Assembly: GCA_946699065.1 (NCBI GenBank)
Contig: CAMPDV010000006.1
Coordinates: forward strand, 124,001-188,000
Length of the DNA: 64,000 nt
Direction of reading: 5' to 3'
DNA from: Loxodes magnus
Lineage: Eukaryota > Ciliophora > Karyorelictea > Loxodida > Loxodidae
Below, one piece after another: positions 23,234 to 35,422 of the stretch. The position numbers were made by a program, and so were the translations under genes. The first letter of the stretch is position 1, and each line of letters opens with the position of its first letter. The notes under the pieces were generated by a model. The model searched no databases and was not told where the DNA came from. It saw nothing but the letters and a program-made list of their open reading frames with translations.

Positions 23234-23470
23234 ATTTATTAACGTGAAGTCATCTTTATTTGGATTTCCACGAATTAATAGTTTATTGTTAAATAATAGA
23301 AACTTCAAATTTGTCTAAATCAAGTCTATCATAAATTCTCAAGATTTTTAATTTATTTTTACTAATGATTTCCAATAGGTCAATTCTCATTCATTTCTTA
23401 TTGAACTCATTGACTGCTTGCTAAATATGTGCAGCTTCTTTGTTTATTTGAAGTTTTTTTTTCCTGTATA
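23234..23470 (-). mobile_element. LINE-type 3' fragment (family 2), copy 2
   Basis: Minus-strand sequence encoding IRNEWELTYWKSLVKINQKS and EFMIDLIQTNLKFLLF, then ending in a terminus with AAAGATGACTTCACG and TTATTATTATT. It matches the plus-strand copy at 17,150-17,372. It lies tandem to another copy of the same terminus at 23,480. Confidence 0.5.
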
Positions 23471-23479
23471 ATAATATAT

Positions 23480-24220
23480 TAAAGTGACGTCACCTTTGTT
23501 CGGTTTGCCACTAAATTAAAGTTTGTAGAAATTTCAAATTCTCAATAAGTTTCTTAATATAATCCTTCTGCTTTTTCTGGATAATAAATTCTTATTATTT
23601 ACTTGCTTTTTCCTCTTGTTAGTTGGTTATAATAAAAACCAAATTATCATCTCTCAAATCGTCTCATTGCATCCGTTATCTTTGGTGCTTCACATATCAT
23701 TAAAAAAAGTTTTGATAAAGCCTTTCTTCTGGCGTAAAATAAATCTTAAATAGACTATAAATTCCTTTTTCTTTTATTTTATCTTATTTCTAATAAAATT
23801 GTAGCATTTTTTATCTTTTGTCCCTATTTTTTGCAGTATCAGCATTTTAGTTTTCTCTTTATGTATACAAATTCTAGGGACACGCTCTGTTTCGTTCTTG
23901 ATTCTGGATTATTTAGTTAATTTATGTTGTTACGCTCCAGTTAATTAATTATCTGATCTAAAGTTTATCTTAAATTGCTTTCCAATGTGTTAAATTACTT
24001 TTCCATCTATAACGTCTAAGACTATAAGTAATTTTGTTATTTTACGCACTATTTGTTGACTATTTTGGTAATATTTATCATAAGATTTTAGATTATTTAT
24101 TATAGATTTTCGATTTCTTTTGTTAATTTCTAATTATCCAGTTGGAGTATATAGAATTAATTGCTTAAGTCTTTTTGATTGTTAGAAGTTTTCGTATGCA
24201 ATCTTTATTTTGGAAGCCAT
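23480..24220 (-). mobile_element. LINE-type coding fragment (family 2), copy 3, with start codon
   Basis: The minus strand opens with ATG at 24,220 (MASKIKIAYENFQQSKRLKQ) and reads a charged Gln/Lys-rich protein for over 150 codons. After a change of frame it continues as TPEERLYQNFFQW ... RMQWDDLRDDNLVF to the family-2 3' terminus (AACAAAGGTGACGTCAC). The start resembles that of the coiled-coil gene at 18,998 (MASKKQ). It is a decayed element; I cannot assign a domain. Confidence 0.45.
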
Positions 24221-24326
24221 CTTTTTTATCTTTAAAATTAATAAATATATAATAAGAAAACTGATAATTATCAGTACAATTACATTCACTTAAAGAACAA
24301 ATTTAAAGCCTAGTAACTAGCATGGT

Positions 24327-26720
24327 ATGCTAAAAAAGGAGAATAACAATCAAATCCGAAATTTGCGATATCCTCAATTCCAAGGAGATCAATTTGCGAA
24401 TTCTGCAGACAGAGAAAAAACTAAGCCAATTTGCTTATCTATTTTAAACCTTTTTCCAAAAACCTTCCTCTTAATAAATATAGAACAGCAGTGCATTAGG
24501 CAAAAGGAATGGAGAAAAAAAATGCTGGTTCTGTAAAGCACTTGGAAGCTTCTTTAAAAATTGCTGGAAGTTTGAAACAAAAAAAAGTCTGAGAGAAAGA
24601 AAATATAAAAACTATGAAATAAACTAAGTAAACAGTGAACTACTTTAGAGGGTAAAAGCTATAGATTTAAGATAATATACCAAAGATTTTAGTGCTTAGA
24701 ATCTTCAGAACTCTACTCTAAAATTTGATAATTAATTGAACTTAAGTCAAATGTTTATAAAAAAATAGGAGAAAAGAATAATAGTTGATATGTTTCATGA
24801 ATCATAGGACAAAGAAAAATTATAAAGATTTCTACCAGAATATTTTATTTTGAAATTGGCAAACTTAAAAACTGTGAAGAATCTACTTGAAGGTTGTATC
24901 AATTTAATAAAAAATATTAATTATATAAAGTAAACTTTATAATTAAACAATTTAGCTTGAAAAGCATAAATTTTGATAAATAAGCAGAAGAGCTATCGTA
25001 TACTTATAATATTAAGATGCAGGAATTTTAATTCCTAGATGTATTTAGAGTATTTAATTAAAAATGATTTTAATATATTTAACTTTTATTTTTTAATTAG
25101 AAAATGATTCTAGTTACTTTTTCTCTTATTTAAAATTTTATTTTATTGCTTATAGACTTATCCCAAACTTTTTTGATCAAGTTAGAATGTAATTTCTAAT
25201 TCTTACTTCTTTAATTTATTTGATAGGTTATTGAATTATTTTTATTTATTAAATCCAGCTTTTCTCCTTGGTTTGAATATGAAGTAATTGGTTCATATAT
25301 TATACCATTTATTAAAGGAAGTCTATATTATAGGAACTGACCAAATAATATAGTTACTATAATTGATATAGTTGTTTACTTTTCATAATAGGGATATAAT
25401 TATATAACTAGAAAGGAAAAAGGTTTAATATCAGAATGCTATTAAAAGGGTTAAAGGTAGTAAGCAGAATATGGTTAGGTAATGATAAATAAATATAATT
25501 TTAATATTAGAAGAGAAATAATTTAAATGAGCTATTAAAATATATATTTTAAAATATCCAACAAAACCTGAGAATTTAAACCTTAAATTCTGACTTAATA
25601 GATCAATCTTAGGTCTTAGTTAACTGGCAAGAACCAAGAATTCAAAAAAAATATACTCCTGTTAAGGATTGGAAAATACTGAATTTCTTAACAAACTTAA
25701 AAAGCTTGAGAAACTCCATTAACAAAACATTATTTTGCTCTATTCCTTAATTGAGTAAATGAATACAGAAATTTAAACTTTTGAAGGCAGAAAACTATAT
25801 CCTTAAGCTTCTTTTGTATGATGAAAAGGAAGATAAAAGCTTGATAAGTTAAATTTTGCTTTAAAATGAAGCCTTAACTTCCAAATTTGTATTGATAGAA
25901 AAAACCTAGCATCAAATTCGTAGAAAATTGAAGAAAAAGTCCAATTACAAATAAAAAAACACTAACTTTAAATTGAAAAGACGGAAATTGAACAAAAAAT
26001 TTGAACACAATAAAAACTTAATTTAAGATTCTAAATAAATAATTTTTAATTTATTAATTAATTTCAACTAAAAAAGTTTTGGACCGGAAACTCTCTTTTT
26101 ATGGAATAACGGGGATATCCTGTTGTGCTCCAGGCACAGCTGCTAGGGAGATCCATCGCTATGAGCAGTTAGGTTTAAAGTCCCTAATAAGAGTGAATAA
26201 TCTCAAAGACAACGTTCCCTTCAGAAAATGACTCTGACCAGTGACTTTCTCAGCGACAGGAAAGGAACTTGTTCCTAGCCATAAAACAAGAAAATGTTGT
26301 CACGAAGGTCATTTTCAGTTCCCACCATCTTTTCAATTATTATAAATAATTTTTATTGTTGCCAAAAGACTGGACATTAATGGAGATAATATCTAAAGTG
26401 AAGAATAGTGCTTGAACAGCACCGAAAAGAATTTGGAACATCAAAGAGACTATATTGAAAATGATTTGGAGTTATTTATAGAAAGAATCCAATATTAGTA
26501 GACTCAAATGTGAAATTACTCAAACAGGATTTTGATAATTAATAGTAAAAAAATAAACAACTACAAAAGAACAACGATGACCTATTATTTGTTTAGAGAA
26601 TTGGAGAAAAATAACAAAAAGATGAAAGAACAGTTTTATTAGCTTATAGAAGAGAAAAGAATTATCTCAGTTTGAAATTGATTCAGATAAAGTCATGTAC
26701 ATTTGAGTGATGGATATAAA
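24327..26720 (+). pseudogene. Decayed coiled-coil reading frames interrupted by a SINE
   Basis: The plus strand contains separated coding-like blocks in different frames. Near 24,515-24,570 is a zinc-knuckle-like CWFCKALGSFFKNC, matching C-x2-C-x4-H-x4-C except Ser in place of His. Near 25,900-26,030 is a coiled coil (IKKHQLQIEKTEIEQKIW). After the SINE at 26,049-26,341 further coiled-coil blocks follow, such as NDLELFIERIQYQQTQ and LFRELEKNNKKMKEQFYQLI. Sequence on either side of the SINE is joined by its target-site duplication, so the SINE landed in an existing frame. Whether this was a host gene or a retroelement protein is unclear. The blocks do not form one frame, so I call it broken. 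Confidence 0.35.
26049..26341. mobile_element. 300-bp SINE-like element, copy 3
   Basis: Near-identical to the copy at 15.5 kb except for an internal gap of about 24 bp after GGAAACTC. It is flanked by a perfect 14-bp target-site duplication, ATAAATAATTTTTA, at 26,035-26,048 and 26,342-26,355. It interrupts a coiled-coil frame. Confidence 0.8.
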
Positions 26721-27319
26721 AACTTTTATTGTCTTTTATTTTAGAAAGCATTTCCTCTAATTAAAGATGACCCTAACCCTTTTAGTTAAAATTAATAAAG
26801 AATTAAAATAAGATAAATTTGACATTTATTATTAAAACTGAAACTAAAGCTCTAAGTATATTTTGTCATTTATCCCTTTCTCTTAAGCTAAATAAATCTA
26901 GCTTTTATTTTAAGTTTTAATTTTTCCTTTCAAATTTATATAATCTTAAATAAAAAATCAAATAAATGATAATAATTTTCTTCTGGCTCTAGGTTTCTCT
27001 ATTTACTTTTATCTGCTTTAATCAACTTATATTCTTCATCTATCATATCTCACTTTTAAGCTTGCTTTAAATTACTAATATTTTTATAATCCTTATGCAA
27101 AGATGATTTGTTTGGGTATTAATCTCTTTAACTTAGGTAATATTAGATGAAATCATAATTGTAATAGTATATTCTTTTTCCTTATGATAAAGTATCTCTA
27201 TTATGCAACTTGTATTAAAGGGATTTAATTTTAGTGATATGTAAAGTGTTATTCTGTCCTCTTTTTACTGAAATCTTTATTCTTATTAAGTTCATTCTTT
27301 TTAAGCAATCAAGTGTAAA
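26721..27319. other. AT-rich spacer, nothing recognised
   Basis: No convincing coding block. The missing N-terminal part of the O-methyltransferase could lie in the last 100-200 bases but I could not identify it. Confidence 0.35.
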
Positions 27320-28119
27320 ATTTCTTACCTATAAGCATTAAACGTTGCCACCTGTTTAATAACTTCGGAGGAAAATAATGGAAAATGGAAATACACAAAT
27401 AGTAAAATAACTTCTATAGTGAATTAATGTGCAATCTTAGAGAAATTGGGCAAAACCTAACTCTTGCAGTATAAAAAGATCTTTGGAGTCTAACTTGTAT
27501 TTGGATAGATTCATACTAGAAGGAAACATAAGAGCTTAATTCTCAACTTATATGTCTGATTTTATTTTAAGCATTGCTTAAGAATAGAATTGGTAACCAA
27601 ATAAAGAATTATTTGCTAACATTAATGCTCTAGTAGATGTTGGAGGATCAGAAGGAATCCTTTTATGCTCAATTTCGAAGTATAATCCTCATTAAAAGTA
27701 ATTATTTTTTATCTTGAGAAGCTAGAACCAATTACAACCAAATTTATATAAGATTAAAACTTAGCTGATAGAGCTAGGTTCTAGTCAGGAAATTTCTTCA
27801 AACCTGAAACAATAGTAAGTGCAGATTGCTATATAATGAAGTCAGTACTTCATAATTGGAATGATGAAGAATACATCTAAATATTAGAAAATATAACAAA
27901 AATAGTCCCTTAAACCTCTTAAAGAAATAATTTTACAGTGCTGAATTGATATTAGACTTTAGTGATTAGTTTAGCGCTCTAGTAGATATTCTTATTATGA
28001 TTACAACAAGAGGAAATAAAATAACCTTAGAATATATCAGCATCTTTATAAGAGTCAGAGTATTATATACTGAAGCAACAAAAGTAGGAAGTCTCCTTTT
28101 AGTTTAATATGTGTAATGA
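27320..28119 (+). pseudogene. O-methyltransferase family 2 (SAM-dependent), frame-broken
   Basis: Plus-strand pieces match the plant/fungal-type O-methyltransferase family in order. They are: an N-terminal segment FNNFGGKQWKMEIHKQ; FSTYMSDFILSIAQEQ; the SAM-binding ALVDVGGSEGILLCSISKYN; FYLEKLEPITTKFI where the family has a Asp-Leu pair; the acceptor-site region SADCYIMKSVLHNWNDEEYI with the conserved His of the LHxWxD motif; and the C-terminal ALVDILIMITTRG. The pieces need at least two frame changes, one before the SAM motif and one at about 27,690, and no acceptable short intron explains the second. The end at TGA 28,117-28,119 is near the family's usual C-terminus. It is most likely a decaying gene, though sequencing error or unrecognised introns cannot be excluded. 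The family often methylates small phenolic compounds. Confidence 0.65.
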
Positions 28120-28521
28120 GAGTATGAGATAGATTATATTATCTTAATGTATTTAGTAAATTTATATAATTTATACATCCAGGAATTACAATTTAATTAT
28201 AAAGCGAAAAACATTGCTTACAGTACGAAAATAAATTACCTATTAAAGTAATTGAATAGGCATATACAATTGTTCACTTAGATCTAATGAAAGTCATTTT
28301 AATTATTTTTAACTTATTTGAAAATTAGAATTCGATAATGTGCATAAGGGATTCAAAGGTGTCACAATTAAAATGATGAAAATTAAATATACCTTTATGA
28401 TTACAAGTTGATAAATTAACTAGCATTACTAGTAGTTAAGAAGGATTAATTATGATATGGAAGAGTTAAATTAAATTATATTCATCTTATTAAAGTTATT
28501 TTTTATTTAACTATTTAATAA
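28120..28521. other. AT-rich intergenic region
   Basis: Between the methyltransferase remains and the F-box/LRR gene; should hold that gene's promoter. No specific signal seen. Confidence 0.35.
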
Positions 28522-30183
28522 ATGAAGGGATATAGTTAATACGATTTTTCACAACGAGCGATAGATATATAGGAAGAAAAGAAAGAAGCTAAAAATGTAA
28601 AAAGCTGAGTTTTTATTCGAGAAGGAAATATTTCGAAATCATTTTGGAGGTATAAGAATTTAGTCAACTTGATAACTTAATTTCTGACCTTGAAGGAAGT
28701 TTGCAAACTGTAACTAGTGGATAAGAACTTAAACTAGTTCTAATATCAGTTTAATGAAATCTAATTATCTAACGAAGACGACTATGATTAAGAATCATAT
28801 TATAATGAACCGTAAGAAAAGTCTAAGAACTACAATGTTGAATGAATTTTTAGATAGCTAATAAGATAAAAAGTTAACAAATTTGTTTTTAATTAAGATC
28901 AAATTATTCGAGCTGAGAATTAGATTGATTGGTTTAATCTATAATGCTAGCGAATCAATAGCATACCAAATGTGTAAGAAGCGTATATAAGCTATTGCTT
29001 TTATAATAAACTTCCAGAATTATAAATCTACATAAATCTAAAAAAGTTAGAACTGTAAGGCAATCATTTACGTGACGAAAATCTTTTTTTTCTGGAAAAA
29101 TTAGTTAATTTGGAATTTTTCGAACTGGAAGATATAGAAATCTCAGGAGGATTCTTAAACTTATACTGCTAAAACCTGAACTTAAAAGTTCTGAAAATAG
29201 AAAGTGAAGTATTTGACTATTCCTATCTATTATAGTTTTTATTTAACAAAGGTCATTTAATTACTGAGATAGAAATTAATTAAAATGATAAAATAGACTA
29301 GTTCATAGACTTTTGTCCAAACTTAAGAAATATACGTTTCTATTCTAATATACCTTAAAAAGTGTTAAAAGAAATCAACCATAAATCTTTAAGATGCTTG
29401 AAAATTGAAGCTGATCTACCTAGAAAAGATTTTACTCATTTCCTGTCGTAAAATCTGCCCAACCTTGTTTTGGTAGATATTGAAAGTTGTCCTAGCTTTT
29501 GTAATTAGCATTTGATACTGATTATGAAAAACTCTCCTAACTTAAGAGCAATAAATTTGATAGATCTAGAGTAACTTGAAGATATAGCAATAAGAGAGAT
29601 AGGTAGGTATGGACAAAATTTAGAAGAAATTATTTTTGAAGGAATAGACACTACAAATGAATCTCTAAGATATATCTTTTAGAATTGCTCCAAACTGAAA
29701 TGCATATAGCTTTAGGTGGAATTATTCTTAAGCTTTGAACTGCTAGACATAATTAACAAAAATTGCTATCAAATAAGAATCCTAAATTTAGAGACCTGTC
29801 AATTTGATTAAGTTGAATATTAAATCTAAGAAATGATTTATTTCAAATAACTGGTATTTTTAAGCTTAAATTACTAAGAATGGTAAACAACTGAAGATGT
29901 GAAGTAACTGATAACAAATCTTAAGAATGTTTGAGAGCTAGAATTAGCAATAAATAGTAAGGTAACCTCGGATGCTTTTCCTTTTGTTGATGAAAATGGA
30001 TTTGATCTTAAGATCTGAGAAACTTTGAGAATATTTACTTTAAGACATGCAGAAGGTTTCGATTTAAAATGATTAGATGATCTAAAAATAAAATTTAAGT
30101 AAATTGAAATATCAACAAATGAAATCTGAGAAATAGAGGATAGCGAAATTGAAAATAGTCATGAAGATATTTACGAAAACTGA
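28522..30183 (+). CDS. F-box / leucine-rich-repeat protein
   Basis: An uninterrupted frame from ATG 28,522. An F-box-like segment lies at about residues 43-75 (YKNLVNLITQFLTLKEVCKL). After a Glu/Asp/Tyr-rich acidic stretch come LRRs from about residue 130, e.g. INLKKLELQGNHLRDENLF, LEKLVNLEFFELEDIEI, NSPNLRAINLIDLEQLEDI and NCYQIRILNLETCQFD. Several TGA codons are inside the LRRs (in KNVWELEL, LKIWETLRIF, DLKWLDDLK), where Trp fits. The tail is acidic (EIEDSEIENSHEDIYEN). I take the TGA at 30,181-30,183 as the stop because the sequence after it looks non-coding; if that TGA is Trp the frame runs to TGA 30,610-30,612. It is likely a substrate receptor of an SCF ubiquitin ligase, by family. It shares architecture, but not close sequence, with the MORN-containing F-box/LRR pair. 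Confidence 0.75.
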
Positions 30184-33100
30184 GAAAATTAGGGCATTTA
30201 GAAATTAGACATTTTAACTCTATTTTAGCAAAATTAAATATCTTATACTTAAATTATTTAAAATAGCTCTATAAAATCTAAATTGTACGCTTACTAAATA
30301 AATAAAAAAAGCATATAGACTCCCTATATATCAGTTTGCTTAAGGGAGAGTTTAATAATTTTGCTTTTCATCTCTATTGTTCGTAATAAGGCAAGTAGTT
30401 GTATTATAACACAATCATACGAAAGCTAAAAAACAATAAAATTAAATAATAAAGATTTTATTTTAAATTATTTCCTCAAAAATTAGAATTTAAAGCAATA
30501 TAAGAGTTATAGAATATAGCAAGCAATTAGCTAAGAAAATGCTTACATTTAAGGCTTTACAATGTTTTAACATGATAACCTACCAGATGGAATAGTTAGT
30601 ATATGCAAATGAATTTAGATCGTATAGTAAAATATGTTTTTTATCTAAATAAAACACTCAACTGCAAGATTATTATTTGATTTAAATTAATAAAGGCATA
30701 CATCATAAGAAAAGAAATATCTATTCATATTCTTGGTTATAATTATTATTTCTAGCTTTAAATGTTTGAAGACAGCTAAAATTTCGCTGTGCTGCTATCT
30801 CTGAATGGACTCTTTATGGATATAGTGGTATAGTGAAGCCACAATGAGTATTCTATACATATTCAATAATTAAACTTAAAACACTTACCTAAAACTGATT
30901 ATCTTTCAGTCACTTTTCCTTCAATGTTTTGGATCTAATCATGAATCGTTCTTAGGTTAGAGACATAATTGAAAGTTCAAATCTAGCTACAGACATTCTT
31001 TTGATTATTATATTCCTAATTATAAATTTTGTTATTATTAATTTACTGAAATTAGTCGTTAAAAGAGGTAGGAAATACAAGTTAAGCAGTATAATTAAGT
31101 TAAATAATTAAATTAAAATGTCTTCTGGTGTATATCTCAATATCAAAGTATTCAATTTCAAAATTAGCAACAGAAGTAAACAAAACTAGGAAACAGAATT
31201 GAAGAAAACCAGCAATAACTATAATAATTATATTTATTAATTATAAGTAATAAATGTCAGACAATAATTAATTCTTCATATAATTAAGATCTCACATTTT
31301 CTATTAATTAACTTCATATTTAAATTTTTATAGAAGCATCATATTTTTCCTTTCAATTTTTCTGCTTCCGTATATCAGCAATTATAGTAAAGCTTCTTCT
31401 TTTTATTTATATGTTACAAAATATTTATTTAATATTCTTAAATCTGTAATTTAGATAAACTGCTATAATCTTTTTATTTAGGTAGTGATCTTCTTTTATA
31501 AAAGTAACTATATATTTGTTTTTTTTCATAGTCAAATATTTATATGCAAATATATGTGAAACTTTCTCTTCATATGCTGGTATATCCTTTTATTATCCCT
31601 TTTACTTCATTAAAAGTTTTTAAATTTAAAGCTTTACCTTATTTTATATATCTTAAGAAATATTACAGTTTATTTATTAGATGCTGTAGATATCTCAAGA
31701 ATTTACTTTAGTCTGCTAGTTTGAAATGATAGCAAGCTACCCAGTTAAAACATGAATACTAAAAGATGGAATAAAGTTAAGTGAAAGAGATAGCTATCTT
31801 TAGCATGATTTGTAATAAAGAAATGAAAGTTATTTATAGTATAGCTAAGATAGTTAATATAAACATAAATTAATCTTAATTCTATTATAGCTACATTAAT
31901 TCAAACTAGTTTGGTAAATCTTTAAGAAATAAAAGGCAAAAGCCAAAAAGAGACTAGCAGTATAAATATGCTAGTTTTCAAATATTATACTTCATTTCAT
32001 TAGTCAGCATTAAGATATTAGCATCTATATCTAGAATCTATTTTCAACTTAATAGCTTAGTAAATTTAATTGATTAAGCAAATATAACTAAAGATATAAT
32101 TAATTAAGAACAATTATGTTAATCTAAAAAATAGCAAAGCAAGGAAAAAAATAAATAAGGATGCTAGTTTGAAATTGAAATAGGCAATAAAAATAAAATG
32201 TAAGATTAGCACTAAGAAGTTAAGCTAAGCAAACGCAACATCACTTTAATAAATTAATAATTTTAGATAAGCAAAAAGATAAAATGCAACATCAAAAATA
32301 TAGCAATTTAATTTTTAACTAAATAGGAGTTCAAATAGTAGATAAAATAAGAAGCTTTATCTAATCTTTTTATTAGATTTTTGAATAATTATGCTTTTCT
32401 AACTCGTTCAAATAGTTTTAATATGTCTCATCTCTCAAAAAGTTTAGCAAATTAAATAATCAGTAAGATATCCATAAATTGGAATTTTGGATAGCTATGA
32501 CTAATAATTCTAATAACTTTAGTAGTTCATAAATTCTAAAATTTGTTTTCAGTTCTGATTCTATTTTTGCAATACTAATAGTTAACTTTTAACTAACCTG
32601 AAGAATAATTATTTTATAGGATTTAAATAAATTTAATAAAATTATATATCAGTATGATTATACTCTATCTTGATTATACCTTATAGTAGGAGATATAGTT
32701 GAGTTCGTTTATTTCTAAACTAATCAGTAAATGATATCACTATATAGACAAAAGAAGGTATATTTGTCAGTATCTAAATAGTAGTTTAAACTTAAAATCC
32801 ATCTGTTTCTAATTAAGCTTCAAAGATTTCTTAATTAATTAAAATAGTTTCTAGATCTTAATTATTTAATTATCTTTTTTCCTAGCACTAGATAAGTTAA
32901 ATTTTCATAATATATTTTAGACATTAGGTTTGTAAAAGATTTTTAAGGATGTAGATATACCTTAATTTTTATCTCTTAACCTTCAAAGAAATTACCTTTA
33001 TTAAAGTTATTATGACTAAAATATTTTGTAAGGGATTTTTTCAATTTAGATATCAAACTTCGCAGGATAAAAAAGTATCTATAATAACATAATAATTTTT

Positions 33101-35422
33101 TATTTACACCAACACTTCTCTATCTCTTAGACTTATATGATTCTTTTATAGTTAATAAAGTAAAAGAACATAAATCTCTTTTATCCTATGAAATAATAAC
33201 AAATTTACTTTATAGTTAAGAAATTTATTCAATTGAGAGACTTTAGTTATATTTGCTAAAACACTATACTTTCCTCTTTTTTGTGTTGTTTATTGTAAAA
33301 ATATTTGATAAAGGGAAATAGATAAAAATATCTTTTTATTCTTAAGAAAACCATCAAGTTTATCCTTTTTACTAAAAAGAAGATTAAATGCTTTCTTAGC
33401 ACCAATGAATGTAAAATTATCATTGCTAATGTTGTATTTCAATATTAGTAGATTTTGAAATCTCATTCACTCACTACTTTACCTTACGCTAGTATGGTTT
33501 TAAACATAATTTGGTAGGAAAATTAATTTATGCTTGTTCTTTGAAGCCTAATATTAAACCTTCAGCAACATTAGTACATCAGAGTTATTTTTAACTAAAC
33601 TAATACTAAATATAACCTATTTAATCAGTTAGATTTAAAGCTTTATATCTAAATACTATATAAAATAGACTTGCTTACATGGATTAAAATGATTGTAAGA
33701 AAAGAAGTGTTTAATAAGTAATTTCCTAATTCTAATAAATGAGCTTTATTTTCCTTCAGTCAGATTAATAAATTTCAAGATCATAAAAGTATAAAAGATT
33801 CTTTAAAAAAGTTATAGATGAGGAAGAAAGCTAGAAAGGTGATATTTTAGCAAGCTGGAGCATAAATATTTAACTCCTTTTAATATAAAAAGAGTATAAA
33901 AGGAAATAGCTATATATCTATTTCTAAATAGCTTGCTATTGATGTTAATACTGGGTTAGATTTTAATTATCGATAAATGTTTTCTTTATCTTTAAATAAT
34001 CACATTCAAAAATGAAAATAAGAACTAAGAATAAAAAGGTAAAATTATAGCATTAAGGTTTTTATCTTTGGCAAAAAATAAGAAATGTAGAAAAATTTTT
34101 GAAAGGTCAGAACTTAATGTTTCATTCAATTAAATCTTCGCATAACTAAATGATTATTGTTTAGTATGAATATACTTGCTAGACTTAATTAAAAAGGGTA
34201 TAAAATAAAGGATTTTTATAATTTAGCCTTATTTACGTTATAATATTACATGACTCTACAAAGATCTTTCTTTTCTTTAATTATTAACTTATTTTTCAAA
34301 TTACAGTAGTAAACATTATTTTATTAAGATGCAGGTAGTAACCAAAAAATCCATAACTTGACTTGATTGTATATAATAAGCAATCTGGTATTGACTCTTC
34401 CTTAATTTATATAAATCTAGTTTATTTTAAGTGATTTTATTTCCTTTAAAAATCTATAGCATTGAGTAAAAATCTATTAGTTTTATGCTTCAAATTATTT
34501 TTATAGATATTATAATTAATGAGCATTTACTTCGAAAATGGGATTTTTAAGTTTTAAATCTAAAATCAAAATTTTGGAGCTTTCTTTGAAAATCCTTTGA
34601 TTTTATATTTTAGTTATTTTTTAGACTAAAACCAAAAGAAAATTTTAAAAAGCTTAAGAATTAAGTCTATTAGCTGCATATTTACTTGCAAATATACATT
34701 AATCTTAAAATTGATTCTCAAATAAATATCTTCTGTCTTATTTTAGTCCTTTAAATAAAATTATGTAATAAGCTCTTTTATATTTTTCTACTAGTAGCAA
34801 TATTCTATGTGAAGCTACTATAATAGTTTGCTCTGCTATAATATTAAAATACTGTAGCATGGATTCATTATAATATCTATTTAGAGATACAATTAACCAA
34901 TTTCATATCTCCCTTTAATAATTCTAAAGCTTTCAATTACCTTACAATGGTGATATATTTACTATCGATTATAAAGTAGACTTATTAGCAATGTATAGTT
35001 ATTATTCCATGCTATGCCTTTATATAATTACTTAGTCAATAGCTAATAATTAGTTAAATATAAAGTTTCCTTCAAATCAAGACTTATAAACTACTATATT
35101 AGACGTTTAAAATTTTATTACTTTTGGTTTGCGCTATTAGGAAGTTCCTCTAGTGTTAAAGTTTATAATTAAAAAATAAAAATAGCTTTATATAAAAATC
35201 TAAATTTAAATGAAACCTTAATAGAATTATAATTTAAAGGAATCAGCAATGATCAAGATATCTTAATGAGGAATATACTAAAAATATAAGGAAAATCTGA
35301 GATATAAATGAAAACATTTGAAATAGATAAAAAGAGATAAATTTTACAATTTACTGATTTAAATTTTAAATAGTTTATATAGAAGCAAGCTTTAATGACT
35401 AAAAACAAGAATGGTTAGTTAA
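30184..35422. other. Long AT-rich region without a recognised gene
   Basis: Over 5 kb lying between the F-box/LRR gene and the inverted copy of the MORN gene. Words like AGCTA, TTAAG and CTTAA are frequent, as in 1.3-6.6 kb, and there is no sustained protein-like frame, tRNA or repeat I can name. It could be plain intergenic DNA or hold decayed genes beyond recognition. Confidence 0.4.
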
